DNA of 37,339 nt from Pseudomonadota bacterium (GCA_018241145.1 JAFEEJ010000266.1:1-37339); one strand, 5' to 3'; numbered from the stretch's first letter, positions 18,262-28,220 are shown. Notes: generated by a model not told the origin, from the sequence alone. Translations and numbers: made by a program.

Positions 18262-19699
18262 GCGACGCGCCATCCTTGCCCGGCAGCGGGTTTGCGTTCC
18301 TGCACGCGCGCACCGCCAGCGCGACCGCCAGCCACAGCGCCAGCAGGCCGAGCGGCCAGGCGATCACGCGCGGCCACAGCAGTGCGACCAGCGTCAGCGC
18401 GAGCAACAGCAGCGCGCCCGCGAACAGCGAACCGGTCACGTCGTCGTCGAGCACGCGGCTGTTGCTGAACGCCGCGCCGACCGAATTGGCCAGCCGCATT
18501 GCGCTGGCCGCGCCGCGTCCGGCGCTGCCGCGCGCGCCGGGAAGACCGCGCGATTCCTGCGACTTCGGTCCCGCGTTCGGATCCCGGCGCACCCGTTTAT
18601 GCGACAGCACGATCTCGGTCGCATCCTGCAGGTCGCGTTCGTATTGCGCGGCGAGTCGCGCCGCGAAACCGTCGTTCTCCACCGCCACGTCGATTTCGCA
18701 ATTGCCCAGCCAGCTCGCGACATTGAGGTTGGTGGATCCGACCCGGGCCCAGCGCGTGTCGGCGACCGCGGTCTTGGCGTGCAGCATCGAGCCGTTCCAT
18801 TCGAACACCCGCACGCCGGCGGTGAGCAACGGTCGGTAACCGCCGCGCGACATCGCCGCGACCGCCGGGATGTCGGAGGATCCCGGCACCAGCAGGCGCA
18901 CGTCCACGCCGTCGGCGGCCGCATTCTGCAGCGCGCGCACGTAGGGTGCGACGCCGACGAAATAGGCATCGGTCAGCCACAGCCGTTCGCGCGCAAGCAC
19001 CGCGATCAACTGATCGAGCCGGTACGTGCCGGGGCTGCCGGGATGCGCGGCGATCACGCGCAGGTCGACGTCGCCGGAACCCGCCAGCGGTTGCGCCAGC
19101 AGGTCCGCGGGCAGCGGGTCGCCGAGTGCGGACCAGGTCTCGGCGAAGGCCGATTCGATTTCCGCGACGGCGGGGCCGCGCAACGCCACGCCGGTGTCGC
19201 GCCAGGGCGGGACGCCGCGCGCGGCATCGCCCAGCCATTTGGCGCTGAGGCACACGCCGGAGACGAAAGCGAGTTGCCCGTCGACGCTCAACAGCTTGCG
19301 GTGGTCGCGGTTGATCCACGCCAACGGGCTGAGCGGATCGAACGGGTTCCACACCCGCGTTTCGCCGCCGGCTTCGCGCAAGGGTTGCCAGAACGCCTCG
19401 TTGCACTGGCCGAAGCAGCCCAGCCAGTCGCGCGACACGCACACCTTCACGCCGGCGCGCGCGCGTTCGCGCAAGGCATCCAGGAAGGCCTTGCCGATTT
19501 CGTCAGAACGGATGATGTAGTTGGCCAGCAGCACGTATCGCTGCGCGCCGCGGATCGCGGCCAGCCAGGCATCGAAATGCGCCTGCGCGTCGATCAGCAA
19601 TTCGACCGCATTGCCGCTGGTCAGCGGCGCACCCGCGGAGCGCGACAGCGCCTGCTCCGCCAGGGACCGGAAATCGGAAGTGCGGGTCACGGGAGGCAT
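18254..19699 (-). CDS. Phospholipase D-type cardiolipin synthase-like protein
   Basis: A 481-residue PLD-superfamily protein with two complete HxKxxxxD motifs: HRKLLSVD with downstream FVSG in the first half, and HAKTAVAD with VGSTNLN in the second. Conserved spacing suggests a cardiolipin synthase or phosphatidyltransferase/phospholipase of the ClsB/ClsC type. After an Arg/Gly/Ala-rich linker the C-terminus has two hydrophobic helices (about 420-467). That is unusual because ClsA carries its membrane helices at the N-terminus. Presumably the catalytic domain is held on the cytoplasmic face. It overlaps xseA downstream and is divergent from the PilZ-like gene with about 93 bases between starts. 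Confidence 0.85.
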   Translation of the reverse strand: MPPVTRTSDFRSLAEQALSRSAGAPLTSGNAVELLIDAQAHFDAWLAAIRGAQRYVLLANYIIRSDEIGKAFLDALRERARAGVKVCVSRDWLGCFGQCNEAFWQPLREAGGETRVWNPFDPLSPLAWINRDHRKLLSVDGQLAFVSGVCLSAKWLGDAARGVPPWRDTGVALRGPAVAEIESAFAETWSALGDPLPADLLAQPLAGSGDVDLRVIAAHPGSPGTYRLDQLIAVLARERLWLTDAYFVGVAPYVRALQNAAADGVDVRLLVPGSSDIPAVAAMSRGGYRPLLTAGVRVFEWNGSMLHAKTAVADTRWARVGSTNLNVASWLGNCEIDVAVENDGFAARLAAQYERDLQDATEIVLSHKRVRRDPNAGPKSQESRGLPGARGSAGRGAASAMRLANSVGAAFSNSRVLDDDVTGSLFAGALLLLALTLVALLWPRVIAWPLGLLALWLAVALAVRACRNANPLPGKDGASHE

Positions 19700-19792
19700 C
19701 CATGCAGTCTAGGCAAGCCATGGCCAAAGCGCCAACGGGGAGTAACCGCTAGAATGGCGCCGCCATGCGGGACATGGCCGGAAGGAATCCGG

Positions 19793-21502
19793 ATGCAAGA
19801 CAGCCATGCGCGTCTGATCGAAGGCCTGCCGTCGCGTTCCGAGCCGGATCGCGCGCGGCCCGCCAGCGCGCGCGCGGTTCGCGAACAGGTGGCGCATCTG
19901 CCGCTGGCCAATCCGGCGCAGGCGGCGCGGGAGATCACCGAACCGCTGGAGCAGATGCTGACGACGCGCTGGTCGGGCAGCGAACGCGTGGAGGCGCTGG
20001 AAGCCATCCGCGTGCCGGTCGCCGGTTTGTGCGAAGGCCTCGAACAGCAGCTGGGCGTGGAATCGCACCCCTTGCCGCCGGCCAAGGAGCGGCTGGTGGA
20101 AACCGCCAGCGGATTCCATCGCGCGCTGGCGCGCAACTATGCGGTGGCCTTGCACGAGTTGTGCGCGCCCGACGGCAAGCTGCCGATGTTCAAGAGCAAG
20201 GCCGCGGCGGTCGCCGCAGTGCGGGCGCTGCATCACCTCGGCATCGTCCTGCAGTGGTGCTACCGGCTCTATCGCACGCCGCCCGAAGGCACGTGGCGGC
20301 GCGCGCACGCGTTGCACGCCTTCGCCGCCGAAATCGGAGTGGCCGACAAGCCGGTCGCCGATCCGCTGCCGGACGGCGCGGAGATCGACGCCGATCAGGC
20401 GTACACGCATGCGTTGTTGCTGGCGCTTTCCAATCCCTACCGTTTTTCCTCGAAGGAATTGCGCGAGGCGTGGCTGCTGACGCGCGCCTTCGCGCCGCAT
20501 TGCGCGCCGGTGCGCCAGGGCGGCGCGGGCATCGCGGTGGACGAGAACAGCGACGAAGGCCCGGGCTACGTGCCGGAGGAGCGCGCGGCCGCGAGCGAGG
20601 GCATCCTGTCGCTCGATCTGGTGCCGCTGAAACGCTTCCTGGAAGAACACGCGGCGCTGCAACCGCCGGGCACCGGCCACCTCAGTTTCCGCCAGCGCGG
20701 CGCTCCCACGCTGCACGCGTCGATCGCCTTCCTGCATCGCCTGCGTTCCAGCTGGACGGGCGCGGCGGAGCGCGGCTTCGCGAGGGTGGACGCGGAGCAT
20801 GCGCTGGATGCCGTGATCGGCCTGCACGCCGTGCATCACGTGCTCGCCGGCAATGCCGATTTCGGCGCCTTCATGCAGCGCCTCCACGGCAACGCGATCA
20901 CGATCGCCGCGCGCGATCAGGCCGCAGCATGGGCCGGCGGCGCCGACGGCGCGCGCCCGCAACTGCTGAGCGGACAGGTGCTGGACCAGAGCCTCGGCGG
21001 ATACCGCCTGCGCCTGCGCGCCGACGGGAGCTTGCGCATCCGCGTGGGCGAAGTGATCGGACTGGCGCCGGTCGCGGAAGAAGGCGAACCGCAGGAATGG
21101 ATGGCCGGCCTGATCCGCTGGCTGCGTACCGGCGACGACGGCATCTATGCCGGCGTCGAATTGCTCGCGCGCCGCGCGCGCGCCGCCGGGGTTCGGCTGT
21201 CGGTCGGCGGCGATGGGGAAATGCGCATCCCGCAGCGTGCCCTGCTGGTTCCCGATCGCAGCGATGCGACGTTGCCGGCGCTGCTGGTCGCGCACCTGTT
21301 CGACACGCAGGCATCGGATGTCGAAGTCGCCGCGCCCGCCGATCCCGCGGACTGGACTTCCAGCGCCAGCGTGCACAGGTACGCCGTCGCGGGGGTCGAG
21401 GAGATCAGCTCCTCCTACTACCGGGTCGTGCTGGCCGAACCGGAAGCGCCGATGATCGCAGGGGTGGCGAAAGACGAGGGGGCGGACGGCGGCGGATCAT
21501 GA
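19793..21502 (+). CDS. Large PilZ-like domain protein, putative c-di-GMP effector
   Basis: A 569-residue, mostly helical soluble protein. AAGGA lies six bases before the chosen ATG. The first 370 residues form an alpha-helical region ([48 protein letters not shown]) not recognised as a named domain. The C-terminal part has a PilZ-like pattern: DQSLGG (D398-x-S400-x-x-G403), then VGEVIGL, GLIRWLR and YAGVELL. The RxxxR half of the c-di-GMP site that normally precedes it is not visible, so ligand binding is uncertain. The stop overlaps the ispG start (ATGA), placing it in the same transcript as an isoprenoid gene. I recall similar proteins annotated as PilZ or hypothetical in betaproteobacteria and xanthomonads. 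Confidence 0.65.
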   Translation: MQDSHARLIEGLPSRSEPDRARPASARAVREQVAHLPLANPAQAAREITEPLEQMLTTRWSGSERVEALEAIRVPVAGLCEGLEQQLGVESHPLPPAKERLVETASGFHRALARNYAVALHELCAPDGKLPMFKSKAAAVAAVRALHHLGIVLQWCYRLYRTPPEGTWRRAHALHAFAAEIGVADKPVADPLPDGAEIDADQAYTHALLLALSNPYRFSSKELREAWLLTRAFAPHCAPVRQGGAGIAVDENSDEGPGYVPEERAAASEGILSLDLVPLKRFLEEHAALQPPGTGHLSFRQRGAPTLHASIAFLHRLRSSWTGAAERGFARVDAEHALDAVIGLHAVHHVLAGNADFGAFMQRLHGNAITIAARDQAAAWAGGADGARPQLLSGQVLDQSLGGYRLRLRADGSLRIRVGEVIGLAPVAEEGEPQEWMAGLIRWLRTGDDGIYAGVELLARRARAAGVRLSVGGDGEMRIPQRALLVPDRSDATLPALLVAHLFDTQASDVEVAAPADPADWTSSASVHRYAVAGVEEISSSYYRVVLAEPEAPMIAGVAKDEGADGGGS

Positions 21503-22734
21503 GCGGCTCGGTCTTCCCTCCGACGCGTCGCGCCAGCGTCGGCGTGCGCATCGGCAACGTGATGGTCGGCGGCGGCGTGCCGGTGGTGGTGCAATCCATG
21601 ACCAACACCGACACCGCCGATGTCGCCGCGACCGCGAAACAGGTCGCCGAACTGGCGCGTGCGGGTTCCGAACTGGTGCGCATCACCGTCAACACGCTTG
21701 CTGCCGCTCGCGCGGTGCCGCGCATCCGCGAGCGGCTGGACATGATGGGCGTGGGCGCGCCGCTGATCGGCGATTTCCACTACAACGGCCATCAGCTGTT
21801 GCATGACGAACCCGCGGCCGCCGAAGCGCTGGCGAAATACCGCATCAATCCCGGCAACGTCGGCTTCGGCAAGAAGCGCGACACGCAATTCGCGGCCATC
21901 ATCGAACTGGCATTGAAATACGCCAAGCCGGTGCGCATCGGCGCCAACTGGGGTTCGCTGGATCAGGCGTTGCTGGCGGCGTTGATGGACGAAAACCATG
22001 CACGTGCGCAGCCGTGGGATGCCGCGCGCGTCGCGCGCGAGGCGCTGATCCGCTCGGCGCTGGACTCGGCCGCGCGCGCGGAGGAACAGGGCTTGCCGCG
22101 CGATCGCATCATCCTGTCGTGCAAGGTTTCCGGCGTGCAGGAACTGATCGCGGTGTATCGCGATCTCGCCGCGCGTTGCGACTACGCATTGCATCTGGGC
22201 CTGACCGAAGCGGGCATGGGTTCCAAGGGCATCGTCGCGTCCACCGCCGCGCTCGGCGTGCTGCTGCAGGAAGGCATCGGCGACACCATCCGCATTTCCT
22301 TGACGCCCGAACCGGGCCAATCGCGCACCGCCGAAGTCATCGTCGCGCAGGAACTGTTGCAGACCATGGGCCTGCGCGCGTTCACGCCGCTGGTCACCGC
22401 GTGCCCGGGCTGCGGACGCACCACTTCGGAATTTTTCCAGGAACTGGCGAAGGTCGTGCAGGACCACGTGCGCGCGAAGATGCCGGAATGGCGGGTCAAA
22501 TACGACGGCGTCGAAAACCTCACGCTGGCGGTGATGGGCTGCGTGGTCAACGGCCCCGGCGAATCGCGCCACGCCGACATCGGCATCTCGCTGCCCGGCA
22601 CCGGCGAGGCGCCCGCCGCGCCGGTCTTCATCGACGGCAAGAAGGCGATGACCCTGCGTGGCGAAAACATCGCGCAGGAGTTCGTGGGGATTGTCGAGGA
22701 CTACGTGGCGAAGAAATATGCCACTCGAGACTAG
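21499..22734 (+). CDS. ispG: 4-hydroxy-3-methylbut-2-en-1-yl diphosphate synthase
   Basis: Penultimate enzyme of the MEP isoprenoid pathway (GcpE), a [4Fe-4S] protein that reductively opens methylerythritol cyclodiphosphate to HMBPP. The product has 411 residues, against 372 in E. coli; the extra length includes an insertion around residues 165-200 ([18 protein letters not shown]) as seen in many proteobacteria. Cluster cysteines lie in ACPGCGRT and [10 protein letters not shown]. The N-terminal TIM barrel begins [15 protein letters not shown] and has [12 protein letters not shown]. The last codons (ACTCGAGACTAG) and the stop are part of a heptamer repeat that runs on downstream, so the extreme C-terminus has been shaped by repeat sequence. 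Confidence 0.97.
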   Translation: MSGSVFPPTRRASVGVRIGNVMVGGGVPVVVQSMTNTDTADVAATAKQVAELARAGSELVRITVNTLAAARAVPRIRERLDMMGVGAPLIGDFHYNGHQLLHDEPAAAEALAKYRINPGNVGFGKKRDTQFAAIIELALKYAKPVRIGANWGSLDQALLAALMDENHARAQPWDAARVAREALIRSALDSAARAEEQGLPRDRIILSCKVSGVQELIAVYRDLAARCDYALHLGLTEAGMGSKGIVASTAALGVLLQEGIGDTIRISLTPEPGQSRTAEVIVAQELLQTMGLRAFTPLVTACPGCGRTTSEFFQELAKVVQDHVRAKMPEWRVKYDGVENLTLAVMGCVVNGPGESRHADIGISLPGTGEAPAAPVFIDGKKAMTLRGENIAQEFVGIVEDYVAKKYATRD

Positions 22735-22757
22735 GGACTCGGGACGCGGGACTCGGA
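22723..22757. repeat. Five tandem heptamers covering the ispG stop codon
   Basis: Units of ACTCGGG type run end to end: actcgag, actaggg, actcggg, acgcggg, actcgga. Each differs from the consensus by at most one base. The first two encode the last two residues and the stop of ispG. The same seven-base periodicity but a different sequence (GGGAGCA) occurs after era at 6218-6238. Confidence 0.65.
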
Positions 22758-22770
22758 ATTGCAAGCTTGA

Positions 22771-22875
22771 TCGTCATTCCGGGGCCGCGCGCAGCGCGGA
22801 ACCCGGAATCTGCTTTTCTGCAGTGGGATCAAGAGTGGATTCCGGATCGCGGCTTCGCCGCGTCCGGAATGACGA
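22771..22875. repeat. Paired REP-like palindromes (CATTCCGG family)
   Basis: The 105-bp element is bounded by a perfect 12-bp inverted repeat, TCGTCATTCCGG (22771-22782) and CCGGAATGACGA (22864-22875). Each half is its own hairpin. Left: ATTCCGGG 22776-22783 with CCCGGAAT 22802-22809, and inner CCGCGC/GCGCGG. Right: ATTCCGGA 22839-22846 with TCCGGAAT 22863-22870, and inner CGCGGC/GCCGCG around TTC. Two inverted hairpins form the classic BIME-type doublet. A single unit with the same TCGTCATTCCGGGG edge is at 28221-28267. Confidence 0.75.
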
Positions 22876-22896
22876 ACATACGTCCAGGAGGAACGC

Positions 22897-23088
22897 GTGA
22901 GCCTCGAAATGCGCCCCGACTGCGAACGCTGCCACGCTCCGAGCGACAAGCAAGGCGAGGCGTACATTTGCACGTTCGAATGCACCTTCTGCGCCGATTG
23001 CAGTGACGAGATGGCGTGCATTTGCCCGAACTGCGGCGGTGAACTGGCGCGGCGGCCGCGGCCTGCGCGCGCAGCAGGACAGGACTGA
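22897..23088 (+). CDS. DUF1272 zinc-ribbon-like small protein
   Basis: A 63-residue cysteine-rich protein starting at a GTG with a strong AGGAGG (22886-22891) six bases upstream. It begins SLEMRPDCERC, and seven more Cys follow in the pattern CTFECTFCADC and CICPNCGG, spaced as in a double zinc ribbon. The family is DUF1272, widespread in proteobacteria with no known function. It sits between the REP doublet and the convergent EamA gene, whose stop is 3 bases away. Confidence 0.85.
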   Translation: MSLEMRPDCERCHAPSDKQGEAYICTFECTFCADCSDEMACICPNCGGELARRPRPARAAGQD

Positions 23089-23091
23089 GAC

Positions 23092-24036
23092 TCAGCTTTC
23101 CGCGCCGCCGGCAGCCGCGCGTGCCTGCGACATCTTCGTGCGTCCCGATCGCGCCTCGCGATGGGTGATGTAGACGTTGGCGGCGAAGATCACCGCCGCG
23201 CCCAGCACGGTCCAGCGGTCGAGCTTTTCGCCGAACAGGAAGTACGCCAGCACCGCCACGATCGGCATCTGCACGAAACTGATCGGCGCCAGCAGCGACA
23301 CGTCGCCGATCTTCAGCGCGCGCATCCAGCACATGTGCCCACTGGTGCCGAACAGGCCGGCCGCGATCAGGAACAGCCACGCCACGCCGTGCGGCCATTG
23401 CCAGAACAGCAAGGCAGCCGGCAGCGACAGCGGCACCCACAACAGCGTGGTCCAGATCACGATGGTGTCCGGCGCTTCGGTGCGGCTGAGGAATTTCAGG
23501 CTGATCGACACGCACGCGCTCATCAGCGCCGCCAGCAGCGCGACCATCGCCGCGGGCGAATAGCCGTGCAGGCCGGGGCGCACGATCAGCAGCACGCCGA
23601 TGAAACCCGCGGTCACCGCGCTCCAGCGGCGCGCGCCGACCACCTCGCCCAGCACGAAGATCGCGCCGATGGTGACGAACAGCGGCGTCGAATACGACAG
23701 CGCGATCGCCTTCGCCAGCGGCAGGTGCACGATCGCCCAGAACGCGGCCAGCATCGAGATGGTGCCGAGCACGCAGCGGAAGAAATACATCGGCAGCCGG
23801 CGAGTGCGCAGCAGTTGCGGGCCGGCGCGCGCGATCAGCGGCAGGGTGAACAGCAGGCCGAACACGTTGCGGAAGAACGCGATCTCGAACGGATGCAGCC
23901 GGCTCGATGCCAGCCGGATCGCGATCGCCATCGCGCCGAAACAGCACGAGCTGCCGACCATCAGCAGCACGGCGCGTGCAACGACGGGATCCGCTGACAC
24001 GGAGGCGGCAGGAACGGTGGCGTCGGAATCGGTCAT
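23092..24036 (-). CDS. EamA/DMT-family membrane transporter
   Basis: A 314-residue inner-membrane protein with ten predicted helices and the duplicated EamA layout: the first repeat runs from about ARAVLLMVGSSCCFGAMAIAI to GVLLIVRPG, and the second from ALLAALMSACVSISLKFLS to AVIFAANVYITHREA. Members export metabolites, amino acids or drugs, often by proton antiport, but the substrate cannot be read from sequence. The ATG at 24036 is preferred over a TTG at 24057 that would add CPRKHP. It is divergent from kdsB with 76 bases between starts. Confidence 0.9.
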   Translation of the reverse strand: MTDSDATVPAASVSADPVVARAVLLMVGSSCCFGAMAIAIRLASSRLHPFEIAFFRNVFGLLFTLPLIARAGPQLLRTRRLPMYFFRCVLGTISMLAAFWAIVHLPLAKAIALSYSTPLFVTIGAIFVLGEVVGARRWSAVTAGFIGVLLIVRPGLHGYSPAAMVALLAALMSACVSISLKFLSRTEAPDTIVIWTTLLWVPLSLPAALLFWQWPHGVAWLFLIAAGLFGTSGHMCWMRALKIGDVSLLAPISFVQMPIVAVLAYFLFGEKLDRWTVLGAAVIFAANVYITHREARSGRTKMSQARAAAGGAES

Positions 24037-24112
24037 GGGATGCTTGCGCGGGCACAAATGTTAGCTGCGAAATAACGCACCGGATGGGCCTGCTCCGCTA
24101 ATCTGCGCGGCC

Positions 24113-24898
24113 ATGCCGTCCCCCGCCGATTCATCCGCCTTTTTCGCAGCGATTCCCGCGCGCCATGCTTCCACCCGTCTCCCCGGCAAACCCCTGCGCT
24201 TGCTGGGCGGCCAGCCGTTGATCGTGCACGTGGCGCGACGCGCGCTGGCTTCGGGCGCGGCGCGGGTGGTGGTCGCGACCGATGATGCACGCGTGGCGGA
24301 AGCCTTGCATGGCATCGACGTCACGCTTTGCATGACGCGGGGCGATCACGCCTCCGGCAGCGATCGCCTCGCCGAATGCGCGCGGCTGCTGGACTGGCCG
24401 GATGACGCCATCGTGGTGAACCTGCAGGGCGACGAGCCGTTCGCGCCGGCTTCCGGCATCCGCGAAGTCGCGCGCGCGCTCGCCGATGACGGCGCGCCGA
24501 TGGCGACGCTGGCAACCCCCCTGGAGGACGCGGCGCAATTGTTCGATCCGAACGTCGTCAAGGTGGTGCGCGATGCGCGCGGCCGCGCGCTGTACTTCTC
24601 GCGCGCGCCGCTGCCGTGGGCGCGCGATGCGTTCGCGCGCGAACGCGATGTCTTGCCGCCGCAGACGAAGTTCCTGCGCCACATCGGCATCTATGCGTAT
24701 CGCGCCGGGTTCCTGAAAACCTTCGCCGCGCTCGAACCGACGCCGCTGGAACGCGCCGAATCGCTGGAACAACTGCGCGCGCTGGAACACGGCTACGCCC
24801 TTTCGGTCCGGCTTGCGCCCGAACCTTTTCCGCCGGGGATCGATACCGAGGCCGATCTTGCCGCCGCGCAGGCCGCGCTGGCGCGGAGCGGCGCATGA
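24113..24898 (+). CDS. kdsB: 3-deoxy-manno-octulosonate cytidylyltransferase
   Basis: Cytoplasmic enzyme that activates KDO with CTP to CMP-KDO for the lipopolysaccharide inner core. The product has 261 residues (E. coli 248), the extra ones at the N-terminus ([11 protein letters not shown]). Signature motifs: [39 protein letters not shown] and NLQGDEPF with the metal-binding Asp, then [12 protein letters not shown] and [17 protein letters not shown]. The stop overlaps the start of the thioredoxin-NHL gene (ATGA), so the latter is translated from the same message. Confidence 0.96.
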   Translation: MPSPADSSAFFAAIPARHASTRLPGKPLRLLGGQPLIVHVARRALASGAARVVVATDDARVAEALHGIDVTLCMTRGDHASGSDRLAECARLLDWPDDAIVVNLQGDEPFAPASGIREVARALADDGAPMATLATPLEDAAQLFDPNVVKVVRDARGRALYFSRAPLPWARDAFARERDVLPPQTKFLRHIGIYAYRAGFLKTFAALEPTPLERAESLEQLRALEHGYALSVRLAPEPFPPGIDTEADLAAAQAALARSGA

Positions 24899-26334
24899 AC
24901 CTGCAGATGGCCATCGACGCATCCGCCGCGGACATGCCCGATTTCCCGCGCGACATCGAATGGGTCAACCGGCGCGAGCCATGCAGCCTGCAGGACTTGC
25001 GCGGGCGCGTGGCGCTGCTGTGGTTCTGGAGCTACGACTGCATCAACTGCATCAACATGCTCGCCGGATTGCGGCAGCTCGAAAACAAGTACCAGGGCCG
25101 GCTGACCGTGGTCGGCATGCACACGCCGAAATATCCCGCGCAGCAGGCCAACGAGGCCGTGTTGAAGGCGGCCAACCGCAACCGGGTGCGGCACCCGGTC
25201 GCCAACGATGCGCAGTGGCGCGCATGGCAACAATACGCCATCGATGCGTGGCCGACGGCCTTGCTGCTCGATGCCGAAGGCCGTCCGGTCGGTCGCTTCG
25301 TGGGCGAAGGCGCGCTGCGTCGCATCGACGAAACCATCGCGGCGTTGCTGGACGGCATGACGGTGCGGAATCCGCCGGACGATGCGCGTGAAACCGAAAC
25401 ATTTCGCGGCGAACCGCGCATGCCGCTGCGATTCCCCGCGCACGCGCTCGCCACCGCGGACAAGTTGTACGTCAGCGACACCGGGCACCACCGCATCCTC
25501 GAGTGCACGCACGACGGACAGATCCTGCGCCAGTTCGGCAGCGGCAATGCCGGCTACTGGGACGGCAGCGGCACGGACGTCGGCTTCAACGCGCCGCAAG
25601 GCCTGGCGATCGCTCCGGGTGTGCTGTATGTCGCCGACACCGGCAATCATTGCGTGCGCCGCATCCGCCTGCTCGGCGGGGAAGTGGACACCCTGCTCGG
25701 CAGCGGCGCGTGCGGGTACGAAAGCCCCAACCCGATCGGCAAGCCGGTGTCGGTGAGCGCGCCCACCGCGCTGGCGGTGGCGGACGACTGCGTGTATGTC
25801 GCGCTCGCGGGGCAACACCAGATCTGGCGCCTGGACCTGCGCACCACGAAACTGGAAAAGCTGGCCGGCAACGGGCGCTGCGGCGTGCGCGACGGCAGCG
25901 GAACCGGCACGCGGCTGGCGCAACCCTCCGCGCTGGCCGCCGTTCCCGGTGCGCTGCTGATCGCCGATGCCGCGGGCAATGCGATCCGCCAGTTGCGGCT
26001 TGCCGATCTTGCGCTCACCACGCTCGCGGGCGGCGCGCCGTACGATTTCGGCAACAACGACGGCCCCGGGGAGCGGGCGCGTTTCGCGCATCCCGCGGGC
26101 CTTGCGACCGACGGCATGACCGCGTACGTGGCCGACACCTTCAACCACCGCATCTGCGCGGTCAACGTGCACACCGGCGATACCGCGACCCTGGAACTGG
26201 GCTGGCATCTGCACGAACCGCAGGGACTGTCGTTCGCGGCCGGTGCGCTGTGGATCGCCGATCGCAACGCGCACGACATCCTGCGCGTGGATGTGGCGCG
26301 TGGCGATACACGACGGATCGCGGTCGGAGAATGA
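24895..26334 (+). CDS. Thioredoxin-like/NHL-repeat protein (NHLRC2-like)
   Basis: A 479-residue two-domain protein. Residues about 15-160 form a TlpA/thioredoxin-like fold with the redox pair in [12 protein letters not shown] (CINC) and the cis-Pro region [10 protein letters not shown]. Residues about 180-479 hold NHL-type beta-propeller repeats: [54 protein letters not shown]. The same domain order occurs in human NHLRC2, which also has a CxNC pair. No signal peptide is visible, so it seems cytoplasmic, unlike TlpA proteins. Function unknown; a scaffold-bound thiol reductase is a guess. It overlaps kdsB upstream and lies 22 bases before uvrC. Confidence 0.85.
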   Translation: MNLQMAIDASAADMPDFPRDIEWVNRREPCSLQDLRGRVALLWFWSYDCINCINMLAGLRQLENKYQGRLTVVGMHTPKYPAQQANEAVLKAANRNRVRHPVANDAQWRAWQQYAIDAWPTALLLDAEGRPVGRFVGEGALRRIDETIAALLDGMTVRNPPDDARETETFRGEPRMPLRFPAHALATADKLYVSDTGHHRILECTHDGQILRQFGSGNAGYWDGSGTDVGFNAPQGLAIAPGVLYVADTGNHCVRRIRLLGGEVDTLLGSGACGYESPNPIGKPVSVSAPTALAVADDCVYVALAGQHQIWRLDLRTTKLEKLAGNGRCGVRDGSGTGTRLAQPSALAAVPGALLIADAAGNAIRQLRLADLALTTLAGGAPYDFGNNDGPGERARFAHPAGLATDGMTAYVADTFNHRICAVNVHTGDTATLELGWHLHEPQGLSFAAGALWIADRNAHDILRVDVARGDTRRIAVGE

Positions 26335-26356
26335 GCACCTCGCGTAAAATCGCGGG

Positions 26357-28177
26357 ATGACCCCGCAAGCGGCCTTCGACGGCAAGGCCTTTGTCCGCAC
26401 CCTGACTTCCTCGCCCGGCGTCTATCGCATGTTCGACGCCGAAGGTGGCTTGCTGTACGTCGGCAAGGCGGGGAATCTCAAGAAGCGCGTCGGCAGTTAT
26501 TTCCTGAAGCCGAAGATGGATCCGCGCATCGCCGCGATGATCGCGCAGATCGCGCGCGTAGAGGTGACGTTGACGCGCACCGAGGGCGAGGCGCTGCTGC
26601 TGGAGTCGCAGCTCATCAAGTCCCTGAAGCCGCGCTACAACATCCTGCTGCGCGACGACAAGAGTTATCCGTACATCTTCCTCTCGCAGGGCGAGGATTT
26701 TCCGCGCATGGCCTTCCATCGCGGCGCGCGCAGCGGCAAGGGCCGTTATTTCGGTCCGTATCCCAGCGCGTGGTCGGTGCGCGAAAGCCTGAGCCTGATG
26801 CAGAAGCTGTTCAAGGTGCGCCAGTGCGAGGACAGTTTCTTCCGCAACCGTTCGCGGCCCTGCCTGCAATACCAGATCAACCGCTGCACCGCGCCGTGCG
26901 TGGGTTACATCGACGCGGAGGATTACCAGCGCGACGTGCGGCACGCGGCGATGTTCCTCGAAGGCCGCAGCAGCACGGTGATCGACGAACTCGCCTCCGA
27001 GATGGAACGCGCCAGCAAGGATCTCGATTTCGAACGCGCGGCGCGATTGCGCGACCAGGTCGCGACGCTGCGCGGCCTGCAGGCGCACCACTACGTGCAG
27101 GGCGCGCGCGCCGACATGGACGTGCTGGCCTGCCGCTGCGAAGCGGGCGTCGCCTGCGTGTCGGTGCTGTATTTCCGCAACGGCGTGAGCCTGGGCTCGC
27201 GCGATTTCTTTCCCCGGTTGCCGCTGGACGCCACGCCCGCCGACATCCTCGGCCAGTTCGTCGCGCAGTATTACCTCGACAAGCCGGTGCCGGAAGAACT
27301 GATCCTCGAATACGCGGTCCCCGATGCCGGATTGCTGGCGCAGGTGCTGGCCGGGCACGCCGGACATGCGGTCGAAGTGAAAACCCGCGTGCGCGGCGAG
27401 CGTGCGCGTTTCGTGGAATTGGCCGCGCGCAACGCCGAAGCGGCGCTTACCGCAAGGTTGTCGAGCAGACAATCGCTGCACGCGCGCTTCGAGGCGCTGC
27501 GCGAATTATTGCAATTGCCGGAAACGCCGCAACGCATCGAATGCTTCGACATCAGCCACACGATGGGCGAGGAAACCGTCGCCTCGTGCGTGGTGTTCGG
27601 ACCGGAAGGGCCCGTCAAGAACCAGTACCGCCGCTTCAACATCCGCGGCGTCACCGGCGGCGACGATTACGCCGCGATGCGGCAGGTGCTGGCGCGGCGC
27701 CTGAAATCGATCCTCGCGGGGACCAGCGAAAAGCCGCAACTGATGCTGATCGACGGCGGGCGGGGGCAGGTGGCGCAGGCGCTGGAGGTGTTGCGCGAAT
27801 GCGGCGTCACGGACATCGACGTGGTCGGCGTGGCGAAAGGGCCCTCGCGCCGCACCGGCGAGGAAACCCTGGTCCTTGCCGACAGCGGCCGCAGCTTGAA
27901 TCCCGGCCCCGATTCGCCGGCGCTGCACCTGATCGATGCCATCCGCGACGAGGCGCACCGCTTCGCCATCACCGGCCACCGCAAGCGGCGCGAAGCCGCG
28001 CGCGAACGCGGCGTGCTGGAAGACATCGCCGGCATCGGCGCATCGCGACGCGCGGCGCTGCTGAAGGCGTTCGGTGGACACGCGGGCGTCGCCGCCGCCG
28101 GCGTGGAAGAACTTTCGCGCGTGCGCGGCATCAACCGCGCGCTGGCGGAAAGGATCTATGCGTATCTGCACGAATGA
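26357..28177 (+). CDS. uvrC: Excinuclease ABC subunit C
   Basis: Nucleotide-excision repair endonuclease that makes both incisions around a lesion with UvrB. The product has 606 residues (E. coli 610). The N-terminal GIY-YIG nuclease spans about 18-95 (PGVYRMFDAEGGLLYVGKA, LKKRVGSYF). A Cys-rich segment (RPCLQYQINRCTAPCVGYI), the UVR domain (about 205-240, DLDFERAARLRDQV), the RNase H-like nuclease (IECFDISHTMGEETVAS, LMLIDGGRGQ) and C-terminal helix-hairpin-helix motifs (IAGIGASRRAALLKAFGG, VRGINRALAERIY) follow in order. pgsA comes next, as in E. coli. Confidence 0.98.
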   Translation: MTPQAAFDGKAFVRTLTSSPGVYRMFDAEGGLLYVGKAGNLKKRVGSYFLKPKMDPRIAAMIAQIARVEVTLTRTEGEALLLESQLIKSLKPRYNILLRDDKSYPYIFLSQGEDFPRMAFHRGARSGKGRYFGPYPSAWSVRESLSLMQKLFKVRQCEDSFFRNRSRPCLQYQINRCTAPCVGYIDAEDYQRDVRHAAMFLEGRSSTVIDELASEMERASKDLDFERAARLRDQVATLRGLQAHHYVQGARADMDVLACRCEAGVACVSVLYFRNGVSLGSRDFFPRLPLDATPADILGQFVAQYYLDKPVPEELILEYAVPDAGLLAQVLAGHAGHAVEVKTRVRGERARFVELAARNAEAALTARLSSRQSLHARFEALRELLQLPETPQRIECFDISHTMGEETVASCVVFGPEGPVKNQYRRFNIRGVTGGDDYAAMRQVLARRLKSILAGTSEKPQLMLIDGGRGQVAQALEVLRECGVTDIDVVGVAKGPSRRTGEETLVLADSGRSLNPGPDSPALHLIDAIRDEAHRFAITGHRKRREAARERGVLEDIAGIGASRRAALLKAFGGHAGVAAAGVEELSRVRGINRALAERIYAYLHE

Positions 28178-28220
28178 GCGGCCGCGCGGGTACATGGCTG
28201 GAAGCCGCATCGCGATTCCG

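Noticed and set aside
17678..19792. Very long plus-strand open frame upstream of the PilZ-like gene
   Set aside because: It runs antisense through xseA and the cls-like gene; only the part from the ATG at 19793 has a ribosome site and sensible composition.
6218..22757. CRISPR array suspected from short repeats
   Set aside because: Repeats are seven-base tandem units or paired hairpins without regular spacers, and no cas genes are present.
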